From Paracidovorax avenae ATCC 19860 (GTDB lineage: Bacteria; Pseudomonadota; Gammaproteobacteria; Burkholderiales; Burkholderiaceae_C): a DNA stretch of 64,000 nt. The stretch is from positions 3,100,001-3,164,000 of the forward strand of contig NC_015138.1 of assembly GCF_000176855.2 (NCBI RefSeq), written 5' to 3'. Positions within the stretch are counted from its first letter, which is position 1. The number at the start of each line of letters is the position of its first letter. Below the pieces are notes generated by a model. That model did no database searches. It worked only from the letters and a program-made list of their open reading frames with translations, and had not been told where the DNA came from. This document shows positions 8,958-18,958 of the stretch, piece after piece. A program made the position numbers and the translations under genes.

Positions 8958-9923
8958 TCAATCGACCGAGGCCCCGGACTGCTTCACCGCCTTGCCCCAC
9001 TCCACGATCTCGCTGGCGACGAACTGGTCCATCGCCTCGGGCGTGGTCGGCGCGGGCTCGGAGCCGCGGTCACGGATGAATTTCTGCATGTCCGGACTGT
9101 TCAGGATGTCGACCACCTCGCGGTTCAGTCGGTCCACGACGGGCCGGGGCGTGCCCTTGGGCGCCATCAGCCCGAGCCAGCCCACGGCCTCGAAGCCCTT
9201 GAACTCCGGCAGGCCGCTCTCGGCGATCGTGGGCACCTGGGGCAGCTGGCTGGAGCGCGTGGCGGAGGTCACACCCAGCGGCACGGCCTTGCCCGCCTGG
9301 ATGTTGGCCAGACCCGCCGTGACCGAATCCACCATCAGAGGTACCTGTCCACCCAGGAAGTCGGACTGCGCGGGACCGCTGCCCTTGTACGGGATGTGTT
9401 CGATCTCGATGCGGGCACGCGCCTTCACCATCTCCGCGCTCAGGTGCTGCGTGCCGCCGATGCCCGCGCTCGCATAGCTCAGCTTGCCGGGCTCCGCGCG
9501 CGCGCGGGCCACCAGGTCCTGCATGCTGCGGATGCCGGACGCCGGGTTGGCCAGGAACACCAGCGGCACCTTGGCCACCAGGCTGATGCCCTGCAGGTCC
9601 TTGCGCGGGTCGAAATTCACCTTGCGGTAGAGCGTCTGGTTCACCGCCATGGCGCTGCCCGCCATCACCAGCGTGTAGCCATCGGGCCTGGAACGCACCA
9701 CCTGCTCGGTACCGATGTTGCTGCCGGCGCCCGCCTTGTTGTCCACCACCAGCGGCTGCCCCAGGCGGGTGCCCAGCTTTTCCGCGAGGGCACGCGCGAA
9801 GATGTCCGTGGCCTGGCCCGGGGGGAAGGGAACGACCAGGGTGATGGGCCGCTCGGGCCAGGCGGCCGAGGCGGCACCGCAAAGGGCCAGAAGCAAGGCG
9901 GGAAGGCAGTGGCGAGTGCGCAT
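8958..9923 (-). CDS. Bug-family tripartite tricarboxylate transporter receptor
   Basis: A 321-residue periplasmic binding protein. The start at 9923 puts the signal peptide ([20 protein letters not shown]) at the N-terminus. The mature part shows the Bug hallmarks: [52 protein letters not shown] and [18 protein letters not shown]. These proteins usually capture carboxylates, nicotinate or other small organics. No TctA/TctB membrane subunits are adjacent, so it is an orphan receptor, as is common in Comamonadaceae and Bordetella. The ligand cannot be read from sequence. Confidence 0.93.
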   Translation of the reverse strand: MRTRHCLPALLLALCGAASAAWPERPITLVVPFPPGQATDIFARALAEKLGTRLGQPLVVDNKAGAGSNIGTEQVVRSRPDGYTLVMAGSAMAVNQTLYRKVNFDPRKDLQGISLVAKVPLVFLANPASGIRSMQDLVARARAEPGKLSYASAGIGGTQHLSAEMVKARARIEIEHIPYKGSGPAQSDFLGGQVPLMVDSVTAGLANIQAGKAVPLGVTSATRSSQLPQVPTIAESGLPEFKGFEAVGWLGLMAPKGTPRPVVDRLNREVVDILNSPDMQKFIRDRGSEPAPTTPEAMDQFVASEIVEWGKAVKQSGASVD

Positions 9924-10259
9924 GGGTGGTTGTCTCCGGGGAAGCGATATGCGCAAGCATCATAGGCGGCGCCTGCGGCGGGTCCGGAGGCGTGAAGCGC
10001 CCGTTCCGCACCGGGGGATGGCTACCGCGTGCGGGCCCGGCCGGCTCGAAGCCCTTGCCGCGCAAGAGAAGCGCATACATGCACGGCGTCGCTGCTTTCC
10101 TTTTCTGAAAATCCGTCCCTCATTTCTACGGACTTTCCCGGCGGCATCCGTCTTCGCGGATATCCGCACCAATCCTCACCGCTCGTTTGCCATAATACGC
10201 GCGTGATTGCCCGCCATGCTGCTTTGAAAGCTTCCAGGCCTTAACAGGATTGCCGCCAG
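9924..10259. other. 336-bp intergenic region with palindrome
   Basis: No gene is supported here. The left half is GC-rich like the surroundings; from about 10090 the base composition drifts towards the AT-richer acylase gene. It holds a perfect 12-bp palindrome, GCGGATATCCGC (10156-10167), and a CATAAT -10-like hexamer at 10191-10196 without a convincing -35 partner. It separates two divergent genes, so it should contain promoters for both. Confidence 0.6.
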
Positions 10260-12269
10260 ATGGAATACAGGAAGGAAATAGATGGATTAAGGGCATTGGC
10301 CGTTCTGCCTGTCATCCTCTTCCATGCAGGATTTACCGCATTCAGTGGCGGATTTGTAGGCGTAGATATCTTCTTCGTCATCAGCGGCTACCTGATCACC
10401 ACCATCATCGTCGAAGAGATGGACAAGGGTACGTTCTCCTTGTCTAGTTTTTACGAACGCAGGATCCGAAGAATACTTCCTGCCCTCTTCTTCATGATGC
10501 TGTGCACGCTTCCATTCGCGTGGTTTTGGATGCTGCCACGCGAATTGAAAATCTTCTCGGAAAGCCTGGTGGCTGTCCCTCTTTTTGTCTCCAATATTCT
10601 TTTCTACCCGACAAGCGGTTACTTTGGCGCAGCATCCAAGCTCAATCCTTTATTGCATACGTGGAGCCTGGCCGTTGAAGAACAGTTCTACATCCTTTTC
10701 CCCGCCTTCCTGATGCTGACATGGAAACTGGGCAAAAAATGGATTATATCCCTCCTTCTCCTGGCCGTCGTCGCCAGCACGCTCCTCGCCCAATGGGGAG
10801 CGGTAACACATCCGTCTTTCACATTCTACCTGCTCCCGACACGTGGGTTTGAAATACTTATTGGCGCATTGATATCATTGCATGCAAAACACAAAAATGC
10901 TTCCGCTCCAGCCGGCCATGCGATGAGTGAATGTGCCAGCCTGAGCGGGCTGGCACTGGTGCTTTATTCAATATTCTCATCCCACGAAAACACTCCATCT
11001 CCCAGCCTGTACTCGCTCTTGCCCACAACAGGGGCTGCCCTCATCCTGGCTTTCTCGAGCCAGCGAAACCTTGTCGGAAGACTGCTGGGAGGCAGGTTTT
11101 TCGTTGGTATCGGCTTGGTCAGCTACAGTGCATACTTGTGGCATCAGCCATTGTTTGCCTTTGCGAGATTGAGGAGCATGAGCGAGCCAGGCATTTATAC
11201 GCTTGGAATGCTGACCCTCCTGTCCATCCTGCTTGGGTTTATCAGCTGGAAATACATCGAGACGCCATTCAGAGCCCAGCGCCCCGGAAGCCGCAGGAAA
11301 ACATTCATTCATGCTGCCATCGGAAGCTCATTCTTCATCATTATGGGGGTTTGCGGATATATCGCAGATGGATTCCCACAGAGATTGCCTGCCAGCTCAT
11401 CTCCATTCCTTTCTGCCATCAACGACAGGAATCCCAGACAATCCGAATGCCACTTCGGAGCGGCAACATTTCCCCGACCTCAGGATTCGTGCATACTGGG
11501 AGACGCCAGAAATCTGCAAGGCGCACTGCTTGGAGACTCGCATGCTGACGCCATTTCTTTTGAGTTGGAGAAAGAACTGAAGTTGAAGAATATCGGATTC
11601 CTCAGTCTTACCTACAGTGGATGCCCACCGATACGAGGCATCTACAGAGCAGACACCTCTTTGGCGAACAGGTGCTTTGAATACAATCAGCAGACGTATA
11701 AATTTCTTCTAGAGAACAAGAACATCCATTACGTCATACTATCAGCCAGATGGACCCAATACCTAGAAAGAAAAAAATACGACAATGGCGAAGGTGGCAT
11801 CGAAGATGGAGAGCATGGTTTCGTCGATGTCGTCGTCAATGGCAAAAAGAAATCCAGCGACGAGCCGGAAAGAAAATCATTAATAAAACAGCATTACCGC
11901 GCATCCATTGAAGAACTCTTGCAATCCGGAAAAAAAGTAATCATCATCTACCCGATCCCGGAAGTCGGGTGGGATGTGCCAGTCACCCAGCTCAAGAAAT
12001 CATTATTCAATGGCAGGGAAGCCGCCCCCCTCACCACCTCCCATGCCTCCTTCGCAGCCAGGAATGAATCGGCCATAGCGACACTTGACTCCATACCCGA
12101 CAGGAAAAACCTCATCCGCGTCAGGCCGGACAAGATATTCTGCGACACCCTCATTCCAGGCAGATGCGTCACGCAAATCGGAAACGAGGTGCTTTATTAC
12201 GACGACGATCACCTGTCCAACAAAGGCGCGCAGTTGGTGATCGATGAGGCCATGAAATTCATCAAGTGA
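10260..12269 (+). CDS. Acyltransferase 3 / SGNH fusion, O-antigen or surface-glycan acylase (OafA type)
   Basis: A 669-residue integral membrane O-acyltransferase. The N-terminal ~350 residues are the acyltransferase-3 domain with about ten helices, opening with EYRKEIDGLRALAVLPVILFH (conserved Arg-Ala-Leu-Ala and His) and GGFVGVDIFFVISGYLIT. The C-terminal ~280 residues are an SGNH hydrolase-like domain with GDSHAD (block I Ser) and DDDHLSNKGA near the end (Asp/His pair). Such fusions acetylate LPS O-antigen or other surface polysaccharide. Base composition is clearly lower in GC than all neighbours (by hand count 22 of 60 G/C at 11881-11940), pointing to acquisition. It stands alone, with no glycan-synthesis genes nearby. 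Confidence 0.93.
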   Translation: MEYRKEIDGLRALAVLPVILFHAGFTAFSGGFVGVDIFFVISGYLITTIIVEEMDKGTFSLSSFYERRIRRILPALFFMMLCTLPFAWFWMLPRELKIFSESLVAVPLFVSNILFYPTSGYFGAASKLNPLLHTWSLAVEEQFYILFPAFLMLTWKLGKKWIISLLLLAVVASTLLAQWGAVTHPSFTFYLLPTRGFEILIGALISLHAKHKNASAPAGHAMSECASLSGLALVLYSIFSSHENTPSPSLYSLLPTTGAALILAFSSQRNLVGRLLGGRFFVGIGLVSYSAYLWHQPLFAFARLRSMSEPGIYTLGMLTLLSILLGFISWKYIETPFRAQRPGSRRKTFIHAAIGSSFFIIMGVCGYIADGFPQRLPASSSPFLSAINDRNPRQSECHFGAATFPRPQDSCILGDARNLQGALLGDSHADAISFELEKELKLKNIGFLSLTYSGCPPIRGIYRADTSLANRCFEYNQQTYKFLLENKNIHYVILSARWTQYLERKKYDNGEGGIEDGEHGFVDVVVNGKKKSSDEPERKSLIKQHYRASIEELLQSGKKVIIIYPIPEVGWDVPVTQLKKSLFNGREAAPLTTSHASFAARNESAIATLDSIPDRKNLIRVRPDKIFCDTLIPGRCVTQIGNEVLYYDDDHLSNKGAQLVIDEAMKFIK

Positions 12270-12414
12270 ATGCGTATTTCCAGCTCCCGATGGCCTGCCC
12301 GTGCGACGGTCTTGACGAGAAGGCAATGCGCGCAGCCTTCAGCCCATCGATCTCCTGCGACAGACAAGTTCGCCCGAGGCCCGAGCAGGTTCGGCCACAG
12401 GGCGGCTCCCAATG

Positions 12415-12435
12415 AAAAAGGCGGCCGGAGCCGCC
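12415..12435 (-). terminator. Intrinsic terminator of the aceE-aceF-lpdA operon
   Basis: Read on the minus strand, GGCGGC-TCCG-GCCGCC is followed directly by TTTTT. It lies about 46 bp beyond the lpdA stop. A wider 10-bp inverted repeat (12400-12409 with 12427-12436) overlaps it and may also serve the convergent acylase gene. Confidence 0.8.
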
Positions 12436-12481
12436 CTGCTTTCCGGAACGCGCCACGGTATCTGCCGCGACGCTCCAGGCT

Positions 12482-14338
12482 TCACTTCTTCTGCGGCGGC
12501 ACATCCGTGCAGGAGCCGTGCGCGATCTCCGCCGCCATGCCGATGCTCTCGCCCAGCGTCGGGTGTGGGTGGATGGTCTTGCCGATGTCCACGGCGTCCG
12601 CACCCATCTCGATCGCCAGGGCGATCTCGCCGATCATGTCACCCGCATGGGTGCCCACGATGCCGCCGCCCAGGATCCTGCCGTGGCCATGGGCCTCGGG
12701 CGAATCGTCGAACAGCAGCTTGGTGTAGCCCTCGTCACGGCCATTGGCGATGGCACGGCCGGAAGCCGTCCAGGGGAACAGGCCCTTCTTCACCTTGATG
12801 CCTTGGGCCTTGGCCTGGTCCTCGGTCAGGCCCACCCAGGCGACTTCGGGGTCGGTGTAGGCCACGCTCGGGATCACGCGGGCGTTGAACGCTGCCGAGG
12901 CCAGCGCCTTGTCGCCCGTGAGTTCGCCGGCAATCACTTCGGCCGCCACATGCGCCTCGTGCACCGCCTTGTGCGCCAGCATGGGCTGGCCCACGATGTC
13001 GCCGATGGCGAAGATGTGCGGCACGTTGGTGCGCATCTGCACGTCCACGTCGATGAAGCCGCGGTCGGTCACGGCCACGCCGGCATTGTCGGCGCCGATC
13101 TTCCTGCCGTTGGGCGTGCGGCCCACGGCCTGCAGCACCAGGTCATAGACCTGCGGCTCGGGCGCCTTGCCGCCCTCTTCCGCGGCGGCGAAAGTGACCT
13201 TGATGCCTTCGGGCGTGGCCTCGGCCCCTACCGTCTTGGTCTTGAGCATGATGTTGTCGAAGCGGTGGGCATTCATCTTCTGCCACACCTTGACCAGGTC
13301 GCGGTCCGCGCCCTGCATCAGGCCATCCATCATCTCGACCACGTCCAGGCGTGCACCCAGGGTGGAATAGACGGTGCCCATTTCCAGGCCGATGATGCCG
13401 CCACCCAGGATCAGCATGCGCTTCGGCACTTCCTTGAGTTCCAGCGCGCCGGTGGAATCCACCACGCGCGGGTCCCGGGGCATGAACGGCAGGTGCACGG
13501 CCTGCGAGCCGGCGGCGATGATCGCGCGCTTGAAGGCCACGACCTTCTTGCTGCCCGTCTTCTCCTGGCCCTTGGCGCCCGTGGTTTCCTCCACTTCGAG
13601 GTGGTTGGCGCCCACGAACTGACCCACGCCGCGCACGGTGGTCACCTTGCGCATCTTGGCCATGGCGGCCAGGCCGCCGGTCAGCTTGCCGATGACCTTT
13701 TCCTTGTGCCCGCGCAGGGTGTCCACGTTGACCTGGGGCGTACCGAAATCGATGCCGGCCGCCTTCAGGTGGCTGGCCTCGTCGATGACGGCTGCCACGT
13801 GCAGCAGCGCCTTGGACGGGATGCAGCCCACGTTCAGGCAGACGCCGCCCAGGGTGGCATAGCGCTCCACGATGACGACCTTCAGGCCCAGGTCGGCAGC
13901 CCGGAAGGCCGCGCTGTAGCCGCCAGGGCCACCACCCAGCACGAGCACGTCGCACTCGAGGTCGGCATTGCCACCGAAGCTCGCCGCGACCGGAGCCGGG
14001 GCAGCTGCCGCCTTGGGGGCCGGCGCGGCAGCCTGGGCGGGCGCCGCGGGTGCGGGTGCGGATGCGGGCCCCGGGGACGGTGCCGGAGCGGCAGCCGCAT
14101 CGGCGGCTTCCAGCGTCAGCACCACCGAACCTTCGGCGACCTTGTCGCCGACCTTCACCTTCACCTCCTTGACGACGCCGGCATGGCTCGACGGGATTTC
14201 CATCGATGCCTTGTCGGATTCGACGGTGATGAGGCTCTGTTCCACCTTGATGGTGTCGCCGGCTTTCACCAGCACTTCGATCACGCCCACTTCGGAAAAA
14301 TCACCGATGTCGGGCACCTTGATGTCGATCACTGCCAT
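12482..14338 (-). CDS. lpdA: Dihydrolipoyl dehydrogenase (PDH E3) with N-terminal lipoyl domain
   Basis: 618 residues; oxidises the dihydrolipoamide of E2, passing electrons via FAD and a disulfide to NAD+. Start at 14338 ([13 protein letters not shown]) gives a lipoyl domain, residues 1-80, with Lys43 in ESDKASME. An Ala/Pro-rich linker follows to about 125, then the pyridine nucleotide-disulfide reductase: [19 protein letters not shown], redox pair Cys167/Cys172 in [13 protein letters not shown], and the NAD motif [12 protein letters not shown]. The C-terminus ([13 protein letters not shown]) has the catalytic His-Glu. The lipoyl-E3 fusion occurs in beta-proteobacterial PDH complexes. Third gene of the operon, 13 bp after aceF. 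Confidence 0.96.
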   Translation of the reverse strand: MAVIDIKVPDIGDFSEVGVIEVLVKAGDTIKVEQSLITVESDKASMEIPSSHAGVVKEVKVKVGDKVAEGSVVLTLEAADAAAAPAPSPGPASAPAPAAPAQAAAPAPKAAAAPAPVAASFGGNADLECDVLVLGGGPGGYSAAFRAADLGLKVVIVERYATLGGVCLNVGCIPSKALLHVAAVIDEASHLKAAGIDFGTPQVNVDTLRGHKEKVIGKLTGGLAAMAKMRKVTTVRGVGQFVGANHLEVEETTGAKGQEKTGSKKVVAFKRAIIAAGSQAVHLPFMPRDPRVVDSTGALELKEVPKRMLILGGGIIGLEMGTVYSTLGARLDVVEMMDGLMQGADRDLVKVWQKMNAHRFDNIMLKTKTVGAEATPEGIKVTFAAAEEGGKAPEPQVYDLVLQAVGRTPNGRKIGADNAGVAVTDRGFIDVDVQMRTNVPHIFAIGDIVGQPMLAHKAVHEAHVAAEVIAGELTGDKALASAAFNARVIPSVAYTDPEVAWVGLTEDQAKAQGIKVKKGLFPWTASGRAIANGRDEGYTKLLFDDSPEAHGHGRILGGGIVGTHAGDMIGEIALAIEMGADAVDIGKTIHPHPTLGESIGMAAEIAHGSCTDVPPQKK

Positions 14339-14351
14339 GTCGGGTTTCCTT

Positions 14352-16049
14352 TCACAGCAGGATGCGGCGGTAGTCCGCCAACACCTGGCCCAGGTAGGCG
14401 TTGAAGCGCGCGGCAGATGCGCCATCGATCACGCGGTGGTCGTAGGAGAGCGACAGCGGCAGCACCAGGCGCGGCACGAACTGCTTGCCATCCCACACCG
14501 GCTTCATCTGGCCCTTCGAGAGGCCCAGGATGGCCACTTCGGGTGCGTTGATGATGGGCGTGAAGTGCGTGCCACCGATGCCCCCGAGCGACGAGATCGA
14601 GAAGCAACCGCCCTGCATGTCGGCCGCGCCGAGCTTGCCGTCGCGGGCCTTCTTGGCGAGCTCACCCATTTCCTGGCTGATCTGCAGGATGCCCTTCTTG
14701 TCGGCATCCTTGAGCACGGGCACCACCAGGCCGTTGGGCGTGTCCGCCGCGAAGCCGATGTGGAAGTACTGCTTGTAGACGAGCGTGTCGCCGTCCAGGC
14801 TGGTGTTGAACTCGGGGAACTTCTTGAGCGCGGCCACCACGGCCTTGATCACGAAGGCGAGCATCGTCACCTTCACGCCGGACTTCTCGTTCTCCTTGTT
14901 GGTGGAGACGCGGAAGGCTTCCAGCTCGGTGATGTCGGCCTCGTCGTTGTTGGTGACGTGGGGGATCATCACCCAGTTGCGGTGCAGGTTGGCGCCGCTG
15001 ATCTTCTTGATGCGCGAGAGGTCCTTGCGCTCCACGCCGCCGAACTTGGAGAAGTCCACCTTCGGCCAGGGCAGCAGGTCCATGCCAACGCCGGAGCCGC
15101 CGCCGGCAGGCGCCTTGGCCGCCTGGGCCTTGGTCTGCACGCCGCCCGCCATCACCTGCCTGGTGAAGGCCTGGACGTCCTCCTGCGTGATGCGGCCCTT
15201 GGGGCCGGAACCCTTGATCTCTTCCAGCGGCACGCCCAGTTCGCGGGCGAACTTGCGCACCGAGGGAGATGCATGCGGCAGGCCGATGGGCGCGGCGCCC
15301 GGGGCATGCGGAGCAGGCGCCGGAGCAGAGGCAGCCGTGGCGCCGGCCTGCGGAGCGGCCTCCTCGGCCGGCAGTTGGCGGGGAGCGCGCGCGTCGGGTT
15401 CGGACTGGGGTGCCGGACGATCCACCGGTGCTGCGGCGGGTGCAGCCGACGGGGCTCCGACGGCGCCTTCCAGCACGGCCACGAGGTCACCCACGTTCAC
15501 CTTGTCGCCGATCTTGATCTTCAGTTCCTTCACCACGCCGGCGGCGGGCGACGGGATCTCCATCGAAGCCTTGTCGGATTCCACGGTGAAAAGCGACTGC
15601 TCTTCCTTGACCGTATCGCCGGGCTTCACCAGCAGTTCGATCACCGCCACGTCCTTGAAGTCGCCGATGTCCGGCACCTTCACATCGATCGGACCCGCAG
15701 CCGCCGGGGCGGGTGCGGGCGCAGCCGGTGCCGGAGCGGATGCAGTGGCCGGGGCGGGAGCAGGTGCGTCCGCTTTCGCAGCGGGTGCGGCGGCGGGCTG
15801 CGCGCCCTCGCCTTCGGCCTCGACCACCACGATCACGGAGCCTTCGCTCACCTGGTCGCCGACCTTGACCTTGACCTCCTTCACCACGCCGGCGTGGCTG
15901 GAAGGGATCTCCATGGAAGCCTTGTCGGACTCCACGGTGATGAGCGACTGCTCGGCCTTCACCGTGTCGCCGGGCTTCACCAGCAGTTCGATCACGCCGA
16001 CGGCGTCGAAATCCCCGATATCCGGGACCTTGATGTCAATCAGTGCCAT
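14352..16049 (-). CDS. aceF: Pyruvate dehydrogenase E2, dihydrolipoamide acetyltransferase
   Basis: 565 residues; core of the pyruvate dehydrogenase complex that moves the acetyl group from E1 to CoA. The start at 16049 gives an N-terminal lipoyl domain with Lys43, a second lipoyl domain with Lys160 (both in [10 protein letters not shown]), each followed by Ala/Pro-rich flexible linkers, then a peripheral subunit-binding domain ([22 protein letters not shown]) and the catalytic domain ending in [15 protein letters not shown] with the active His. The start-site is supported by homology of the first lipoyl domain; an open frame continues upstream but overlaps aceE. It lies 20 bp after aceE. Confidence 0.97.
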   Translation of the reverse strand: MALIDIKVPDIGDFDAVGVIELLVKPGDTVKAEQSLITVESDKASMEIPSSHAGVVKEVKVKVGDQVSEGSVIVVVEAEGEGAQPAAAPAAKADAPAPAPATASAPAPAAPAPAPAAAGPIDVKVPDIGDFKDVAVIELLVKPGDTVKEEQSLFTVESDKASMEIPSPAAGVVKELKIKIGDKVNVGDLVAVLEGAVGAPSAAPAAAPVDRPAPQSEPDARAPRQLPAEEAAPQAGATAASAPAPAPHAPGAAPIGLPHASPSVRKFARELGVPLEEIKGSGPKGRITQEDVQAFTRQVMAGGVQTKAQAAKAPAGGGSGVGMDLLPWPKVDFSKFGGVERKDLSRIKKISGANLHRNWVMIPHVTNNDEADITELEAFRVSTNKENEKSGVKVTMLAFVIKAVVAALKKFPEFNTSLDGDTLVYKQYFHIGFAADTPNGLVVPVLKDADKKGILQISQEMGELAKKARDGKLGAADMQGGCFSISSLGGIGGTHFTPIINAPEVAILGLSKGQMKPVWDGKQFVPRLVLPLSLSYDHRVIDGASAARFNAYLGQVLADYRRILL

Positions 16050-16069
16050 TTGTGTTGTCTCCGGTGGGG

Positions 16070-18793
16070 TCAGGCGTGGAGCGGGTTCACCTTGTCGGCC
16101 TGGATGCCGTACTTCTGGATGGCCTCGGCCACCTTGGCGGCGGGCAGCTTGCCGTCCTCGGCCAGGGCCTTGAGCGCGGCCACGACGATGTAGTGGCGGT
16201 CCACCTCGAAGTGCTCGCGCAGCTTGCGGCGGAAGTCGCTGCGGCCGAAGCCGTCGGTGCCCAGCACCTTGTACGTACGGCCCTTGGGCACGAACGGACG
16301 GATCTGCTCGGCATACGCCTTCATGTAGTCGGTGGAAGCGATCACCGGGCCTTCGGTCTTGCCGAGCTGCTCCTCCACGAACGACGTGCGCGGGGTTTCC
16401 GTGGGATGCAGCAGGTTCCAGCGCTCCGCCTCCTGGCCGTCGCGCGTCAGCTCGTTGAAGCTCGGGCAGCTCCACACGGATGCGGCCACGCCCCAGTCCT
16501 TCTCCAGCAGTTCCTGGGCGACGAACGATTCGCGCAGGATCGTGCCGCTGCCCAGCAGCTGCACGGCGGGCGCGCCCTTCTTGAGGGCCGGCGCCTGTTT
16601 GCAGAGGTACATGCCCTTGATGATCTGCTCTTCCGTGCCAGGCTGCAGGCCGGGCATGGCGTAGTTCTCGTTGAGCAGCGTCAGGTAGTAGAAGACGTTT
16701 TCCTGGCGCTCGACCATGCGCTTCAGGCCGTCGTGCATGATGACGGCGACCTCGTGCGCGAAGGTCGGGTCGTAGCTGATGCAGTTCGGAATCGTGTTGG
16801 CCAGGATGTGGCTGTGGCCGTCCTCGTGCTGCAGGCCTTCGCCGTTCAGCGTGGTGCGGCCCGACGTGCCACCCAGCAGGAAGCCCCGCGCCTGCATGTC
16901 GCCGGCCGCCCAGGCCAGGTCGCCGATGCGCTGGAAGCCGAACATCGAGTAATACACGTAGAACGGGATCATGATCCGGTTGTTCGTGCTGTATGACGTG
17001 GCCGCGGCGATCCAGCTGGACATGCCGCCGGCCTCGTTGATGCCTTCCTGCAGGATCTGGCCGGCCTTGTCCTCGCGGTAGTACATCACCTGGTCCTTGT
17101 CCACTGGGGTGTACTGCTGGCCGTGCGGGTTGTAGATGCCGATCTGGCGGAACAGGCCTTCCATGCCGAAGGTGCGGGCTTCGTCCACCAGGATGGGCAC
17201 CACGCGCGGGCCGATGGCCTGGTCGCGCAGCAACTGGGTGAGGAAGCGCACGTAGGCCTGCGTGGTCGAGATCTCGCGGCCTTCGGGCGTGGGATCGAGC
17301 ACGGCCTTGAAGGTCTCCAGCGACGGCACGGTGAAGCTCTCGTCGGCCTTCGTGCGGCGGTGCGGAAGGTAGCCGCCAAGGGCCTTGCGGCGCTCGTGCA
17401 GGTACTTCATTTCCGGGGTGTCGTCGGCCGGCTTGTAGAACGGCAGGTCGGCGATCTGGCTGTCGGGAATCGGGATGTTGAAGCGGTCGCGGAAGGCCTT
17501 GATGTCCTCGTCGCCGAGCTTCTTGGTCTGGTGGACGGTGTTCTTGCCCTCGCCGATCTTGCCCATGCCGAAGCCCTTGACGGTCTTCACCAGCAGCACC
17601 GTGGGCTGGCCCTTGTGCTCGTTGGCGGCCTTGAAGGCCGCATAGACCTTCTGCGCATCGTGGCCGCCACGGCGCAGGTTCCAGATCTCGTCGTCGCTCA
17701 TGTGCTCGACCATCTTCAGCGTGCGGGGATCGCGGCCGAAGAAGTTCTTGCGCACGTAGGCGCCGTCATTGGCCTTGAACGACTGGTAGTCCCCGTCGTT
17801 GCACTCCATCATGATCTTGCGCAGCGCGCCGTCCTTGTCGCGGGCGAGCAGGTCGTCCCAGCCCTTGCCCCACAGAAGTTTGACGACGTTCCAGCCGGAG
17901 CCGCGGAATTCGCCCTCCAGCTCCTGGATGATCTTGCCGTTGCCGCGCACCGGGCCGTCCAGGCGCTGCAGGTTGCAATTGATGACGAAGATCAGGTTGT
18001 CGAGGTTCTCGCGCGCGGCCAGGCCGATGGCGCCCAGGGATTCCACCTCGTCCATCTCGCCGTCGCCGCAGAACACCCAGACCTTGCGGTTCTCGGTGTT
18101 GGCGATGCCACGGGCCTGCAGGTACTTCAGGAAACGGGCCTGGTAGATGGCCATCAGCGGGCCCAGGCCCATCGAGACCGTGGGGAACTGCCAGAACTCG
18201 GGCATCAGCTTGGGGTGCGGGTAGCTGGACAGGCCCTTGCCGTCCACTTCCTGGCGGAAGTTCAGCAGCTGTTCCTCGGTCAGGCGGCCTTCCAGGTAGG
18301 CGCGTGCGTAGATGCCGGGCGACACGTGGCCCTGGATGTACAGCAGGTCGCCGCCGTGGTTCTCGCTCTCGGCGTGCCAGAAATGGTTGAAGCCCGCGCC
18401 GAACATGTTGGCCAGCGAGGCGAAGGAACCGATGTGGCCGCCCAGGTCACCGCCTTCGGGTGGGTGGTGGCGGTTGGCCTTGACCACCATCGCCATGGCG
18501 TTCCAGCGCATGTAGGCGCGCAGGCGGGCTTCGATCTCGAGGTTGCCGGGGCAGCGCGCCTCCTGGCTGGGCTCGATCGTGTTCACGTAGCCGGTGTTGG
18601 CGGAGAACGGCATGTCAATGCTGCTCTGGCGCGCATGTTCGAGCAATTGCTCGAGCAGGAAGTGGGCCCGCTCAGCACCTTCGCGGTCGATCACGGCAGA
18701 CAGTGCGTCCATCCACTCGCGGGTTTCCTGTTGGTCGGTGTCGGGGGTGGACGTCGCGGTTTTTCCGGCCTGAGGGTCGGTCTGAGCAGTCAT
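16070..18793 (-). CDS. aceE: Pyruvate dehydrogenase E1, homodimeric type
   Basis: 907 residues; thiamine-diphosphate-dependent decarboxylation of pyruvate and reductive acetylation of E2 lipoyl groups. The start at 18793 has an AAGGAGA ribosome site with good spacing. The TPP/Mg motif is VFCGDGEMDE with the paired NCNLQ downstream; GGDLGGHIGSFASLANMFG and VSPGIYARAYLEGRL are typical of the single-chain AceE rather than the alpha/beta type. The C-terminal transketolase-like domain (VLGTDGFGRSD) is complete. It is the first gene of aceE-aceF-lpdA, divergent from the histidine kinase with a 165-bp gap that should hold both promoters. Confidence 0.97.
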   Translation of the reverse strand: MTAQTDPQAGKTATSTPDTDQQETREWMDALSAVIDREGAERAHFLLEQLLEHARQSSIDMPFSANTGYVNTIEPSQEARCPGNLEIEARLRAYMRWNAMAMVVKANRHHPPEGGDLGGHIGSFASLANMFGAGFNHFWHAESENHGGDLLYIQGHVSPGIYARAYLEGRLTEEQLLNFRQEVDGKGLSSYPHPKLMPEFWQFPTVSMGLGPLMAIYQARFLKYLQARGIANTENRKVWVFCGDGEMDEVESLGAIGLAARENLDNLIFVINCNLQRLDGPVRGNGKIIQELEGEFRGSGWNVVKLLWGKGWDDLLARDKDGALRKIMMECNDGDYQSFKANDGAYVRKNFFGRDPRTLKMVEHMSDDEIWNLRRGGHDAQKVYAAFKAANEHKGQPTVLLVKTVKGFGMGKIGEGKNTVHQTKKLGDEDIKAFRDRFNIPIPDSQIADLPFYKPADDTPEMKYLHERRKALGGYLPHRRTKADESFTVPSLETFKAVLDPTPEGREISTTQAYVRFLTQLLRDQAIGPRVVPILVDEARTFGMEGLFRQIGIYNPHGQQYTPVDKDQVMYYREDKAGQILQEGINEAGGMSSWIAAATSYSTNNRIMIPFYVYYSMFGFQRIGDLAWAAGDMQARGFLLGGTSGRTTLNGEGLQHEDGHSHILANTIPNCISYDPTFAHEVAVIMHDGLKRMVERQENVFYYLTLLNENYAMPGLQPGTEEQIIKGMYLCKQAPALKKGAPAVQLLGSGTILRESFVAQELLEKDWGVAASVWSCPSFNELTRDGQEAERWNLLHPTETPRTSFVEEQLGKTEGPVIASTDYMKAYAEQIRPFVPKGRTYKVLGTDGFGRSDFRRKLREHFEVDRHYIVVAALKALAEDGKLPAAKVAEAIQKYGIQADKVNPLHA

Positions 18794-18958
18794 GCCTGTC
18801 TCCTTTATGAGTCGCTGGCGTTGGGGGTAAATCCACGGAAGTTTCGCACACTTTTCCTGAATTTCGAATGGCGCCGCATCAAACCATAATATGAAAAATT
18901 GCTGCGACCGCACATCTGCCCGGACGGGGAGCCGGGCCACTCACCTACACTCGCGGGC

